Origin: Deltaproteobacteria bacterium
GTDB lineage: Bacteria > Bdellovibrionota_C > UBA2361 > SZUA-149 > JADYYL01
Assembly: GCA_020853655.1 (NCBI GenBank)
Contig: JADYYL010000079.1
Location: 1-15,563 of the forward strand
Direction: 5' to 3'
Length of the DNA: 15,563 nt
Shown here: in pieces, positions 13,608 through 15,563 of the stretch
Numbering within the stretch: the first letter of the stretch is position 1
Layout: each line of letters opens with the position of its first letter
The notes under the pieces: model-generated
Database searches by the model: none
Told to the model about the DNA's origin: nothing
The model's input: only the letters and a program-made list of their open reading frames with translations
Position numbers and translations under genes: made by a program

Positions 13608-14961
13608 AGCGACAAGCGGCAAACTTAGCGCTCGCAGATACCCCGACAGTGTTCCCTCCTGAGGTTGGAACGACGGAGCGAACGTCGCCGTTCTGGTCGA
13701 TGACGTGAATGTCTCCGGAGGATCCAATGACGGCGAAGGCACCAGTCGCTCCGTCGCCGCTGCTTCGGAACCAGCCGCCAATTACATCCCGAATGGCGGG
13801 TGTTGCGAAGGACTGGACCGCGCCGCTCACGGAGCATTCGATGACGCCCGACCCATCTGCATTCCGGGCTGTGCACACATCGAGCTGTAGATCGCCGCTC
13901 ACGTCCGAAGCCAGTATGAACGATGTTGAGCGATTGACCGCGACGGCGCTCGATATTCGACCGTTTGAGACACTGTAGACCAGTGCATGCTTCCCGCGAG
14001 TTGGTTTTCCGTTTCGTCGAACGGGAGGCCGCTGTGAGGCGAGGACGAGGAGCTCATCGGTTCCATCTCCATTCACGTCCGCGCACATCGCGTCCGAGAT
14101 TCGACCCGTGTTGCCGAGCGCGAAGTTTCGTACTCGCTTGTTCGCGCGCATGGCGCGGAACCGCCCCTCACTGATGACGGCGGGATCGGCAAACCCGTCC
14201 CCATCTACGTCACACAAGAAAGTGCGATTGCCGCGTTCACCGAACGTCGGGTTCGCCGTGCGACCGCGCCGGGCGCCGTTCCAGCTCAGACGACCGGAGC
14301 GATCGGCGCGAACGAGAGCAAGCTCGAGCGCCTCGCGCTGACTCTCGGCGTTGACCACACTTGAGAAATTGCCGAAGTGGGGAGCGGATGAGCCGCGCGA
14401 GAGCACGTCCGAGTCTCCGTCGTCAGGTGCGATGAGCAGGGCAGAGCCTCCGCTGACAACCGCGATGCTCGAGAAGCCGTCATCGTCCCCGTCACATTGC
14501 GCCGCTCGCGTTGACTGCTCGCATGCGTCTCCAATTCCATCGGCGTCGGAATCGGTCTGGTCTCCGTTCGCCTCGGTGGGGCAGTTATCCGACGCGTCGA
14601 CGATTCCATCGCCGTCTCCATCTCCTGGAGCGGGAGTGCCGGCGATCGTGACTGTGACTTCGTTCGAGTAGACACTCCTATTCGACGCGAGATCGTATGC
14701 GCGGACCACCACGAAGTGTGTTCCAGCGAGCAAATCGACCGTGGTCTCGGTGACGTTCCCGACGTTGATCACACTCGCGTAGTTCCCCGCAGTGGCGCCG
14801 TAAGCGATCTCGAAGCCTGCAAGATCCGTGAGCGGAGTGTTGTCTGCATTCAGCGTCGGAGCGTCCCAACGAAAGGTCTTAGGTACCGCACTTGCGACGG
14901 ACGGCAGAGCAGCAAAGGCGAGGAACGAGAGAAAGAGCCGCTTCATATACTCCGAACCCAT
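13606..14961 (-). CDS. Secreted FnIII / thrombospondin type 3 / FG-GAP repeat protein
   Basis: The frame is open to 15069. The ATG at 14959-14961 is preferred because GGAAG lies 6 bases upstream. A second ATG five codons later, preceded by GGAG, is nearly as good. From 14961 the product is 451 residues. Residues 1-25 form a Sec signal peptide (MKRLFLSFLAFAALPSVASA, cleavage after ASA). About 26-107 is a fibronectin type III-like domain (WDAPTLNADNTPLTDLAGFEIAYG, then YSNEVTVTI). Residues 114-147 are a thrombospondin type 3 calcium-binding repeat (DGDGDGIVDASDNCP, then DSDADGIGDAC). The rest holds several FG-GAP/VCBS-like Asp-rich loops (DVDGDGFADPAVI, DVNGDGTDELLVL), as in beta-propellers. 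It is exported, probably calcium-stabilised and cell-surface or extracellular, perhaps adhesive. No catalytic motif or sorting tail was seen; the end (SASAKFAACR) carries a cysteine. Confidence 0.85.
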   Translation of the reverse strand: MGSEYMKRLFLSFLAFAALPSVASAVPKTFRWDAPTLNADNTPLTDLAGFEIAYGATAGNYASVINVGNVTETTVDLLAGTHFVVVRAYDLASNRSVYSNEVTVTIAGTPAPGDGDGDGIVDASDNCPTEANGDQTDSDADGIGDACEQSTRAAQCDGDDDGFSSIAVVSGGSALLIAPDDGDSDVLSRGSSAPHFGNFSSVVNAESQREALELALVRADRSGRLSWNGARRGRTANPTFGERGNRTFLCDVDGDGFADPAVISEGRFRAMRANKRVRNFALGNTGRISDAMCADVNGDGTDELLVLASQRPPVRRNGKPTRGKHALVYSVSNGRISSAVAVNRSTSFILASDVSGDLQLDVCTARNADGSGVIECSVSGAVQSFATPAIRDVIGGWFRSSGDGATGAFAVIGSSGDIHVIDQNGDVRSVVPTSGGNTVGVSASAKFAACR

Positions 14962-15262
14962 ATTGGACTTCCGACGAGCGCACTCTCGTCGCGATGCTTC
15001 ACTCGATTGTGACCGCCCCGATTGACTCAGGGGCCTTGTCGCAAGACACTCTTCTATCGTCATTTTCACTCAGTTCCTGTAGCTCCTGGGTCGGGTTCTC
15101 ATACACCCTCGCCAAGCACAAAACTGAACGAGCGCGTGGAGTTGATCGTACTGCCCGCTCGGTAAATAACGCGAAGTCGTCAGCACTGATTATGACCCCG
15201 CGGATCGACCTGGTGACGAAAAACGGGCGAGACGGACATGAACAAGGTTGCGCCCGTAGAGA

Positions 15263-15276
15263 GATCCCGCGGGATC
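15263..15276. repeat. Perfect 14-bp palindrome GATCCCGCGGGATC
   Basis: GATCCCGCGGGATC is self-complementary with no spacer. It may be a dimeric protein site or chance; no gene is close enough to assign a role. Confidence 0.3.
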
Positions 15277-15305
15277 GGTAGCGTTACCTCTATTCCTGGA
15301 GAGCA

Positions 15306-15321
15306 GCAAAACGCTTTTTGC
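15306..15321 (-). terminator. Weak hairpin after the right-edge cysteine-rich gene
   Basis: GCAAAA (15306-15311) pairs with TTTTGC (15316-15321) around cgct, 21 bases beyond the minus-strand stop at 15343. The stem is short and A/T-rich, so termination activity is doubtful. Confidence 0.25.
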
Positions 15322-15342
15322 ATACGGCGCGTCCAGTGAGCG

Positions 15343-15563
15343 TTAGGGCGAAGGGATTCTTCCCTTACAGCTCTCCGAGCAAGCAGTCATAAGGCAGACC
15401 TTCTCGCATCCATAGACTTTCAATGCGGAATCTCCGCGGTAGCTGTCCGGTACTCCATATGCGCAGGTTCGAGCGCAGATCCGCTCATGTTCTTTCTTAC
15501 ATCGGTTGCACCCGAGCACCCCGGGATCAAAGCTCTCCGAGGATATTTCGTAACGGTCGGCGC
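15343..15563 (-). CDS. Cysteine-rich protein of unknown function, C-terminal part (5' end outside window)
   Basis: On the minus strand a frame is open from the window edge (last full codon ending at 15561) to TAA at 15343-15345, giving 72 residues of a protein that begins to the right. Its start is not visible. The end of the protein has eight cysteines with the spacing C-x2-C, x7, C-x3-C, x18, C-x3-C, x4, C-x3-C: GCNRC, ICARTC, GCEKVC, ACSESC. No family is recognised. Such spacing suits either disulfide-bonded extracellular modules or a metal-binding domain. Its neighbour on the same strand is a secreted protein, which favours export. Coding is inferred from the unbroken frame and ordered cysteines, both modest evidence over so short a stretch. 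Confidence 0.5.
   Translation of the reverse strand, partial: ADRYEISSESFDPGVLGCNRCKKEHERICARTCAYGVPDSYRGDSALKVYGCEKVCLMTACSESCKGRIPSP

Larger units (their letters stand above)
14962..15342. other. Gene-free stretch upstream of the secreted protein gene
   Basis: I see no supported gene in these 381 bases; the open frames here lack ribosome sites and recognisable sequence. It should contain the promoter of the minus-strand secreted-protein gene, but no clear hexamer pair is visible. It includes a perfect palindrome at 15263-15276 and a small hairpin at 15306-15321. Confidence 0.5.

Noticed and set aside
15463..15487. GGTTCGAGCG, resembling a tRNA T-loop
   Set aside because: No matching acceptor stem, D-arm or anticodon arm is found around it, and it lies within the cysteine-rich reading frame.

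Overview
The window (15.5 kb, GC in the mid-50s by eye) looks like chromosomal DNA from a diderm (Gram-negative-type) bacterium. The support is a putative lipoprotein, a Sec-exported calcium-repeat protein and Shine-Dalgarno-led genes. No gene fixes the phylum. The mix of OpcA, DUF3833, DUF1365 and a thrombospondin-type-3/FG-GAP protein would suit an uncultured 'deltaproteobacterial', bdellovibrionotal or similar lineage, but that is a guess. No rRNA, tRNA, CRISPR, transposase or phage gene was seen.

Left part (1-3510): the 3' end of typA/bipA closes with a perfect 12-bp hairpin. A complete oligoendopeptidase F gene (pepF) faces it on the minus strand. About 1 kb without a confident gene follows. 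It holds one long inverted repeat, an AT-rich promoter-like patch, and one weakly supported small basic ORF whose stop codon lies inside a hairpin.

Central metabolic block (3511-8958, all plus): transaldolase (tal), glucose-6-phosphate dehydrogenase (zwf) and its assembly/allosteric factor OpcA form an oxidative/non-oxidative pentose-phosphate unit for NADPH and pentose supply. An acyl-CoA dehydrogenase is translationally coupled (GTGA overlap) to opcA.

The most interesting part is 9012-13338. A minus-strand regulator joins a CarH/LitR-type cobalamin-binding module, with the photoreceptor signature W-x9-E-H and the DxHxxG cobalt-ligand motif, to a C-terminal XRE/Cro-type helix-turn-helix. 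The CarH/LitR photoreceptors have an N-terminal MerR-type helix-turn-helix instead. Downstream of it on the same strand is a DUF3833 putative lipoprotein. Divergent from it is a tight operon of an FAD/NAD(P)-binding amine-oxidase-like enzyme, DUF1365 and an SRPBCC protein. DUF3833, DUF1365 and this oxidoreductase are classic members of LitR light-responsive and ChrR/ECF singlet-oxygen-responsive gene sets linked to membrane fatty-acid modification. The parsimonious reading is a B12-dependent, probably light-responsive switch with a swapped DNA-binding domain controlling a membrane-lipid stress module. A near-palindrome and an 8-bp direct repeat in the divergent intergenic region are candidate operators.

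Right part (13339-15563): four different strong hairpins stand in a row between convergent genes. Then come a secreted FnIII/TSP3/FG-GAP protein on the minus strand, about 380 bp with no gene seen, and the C-terminal end of a cysteine-rich minus-strand protein cut by the window edge.
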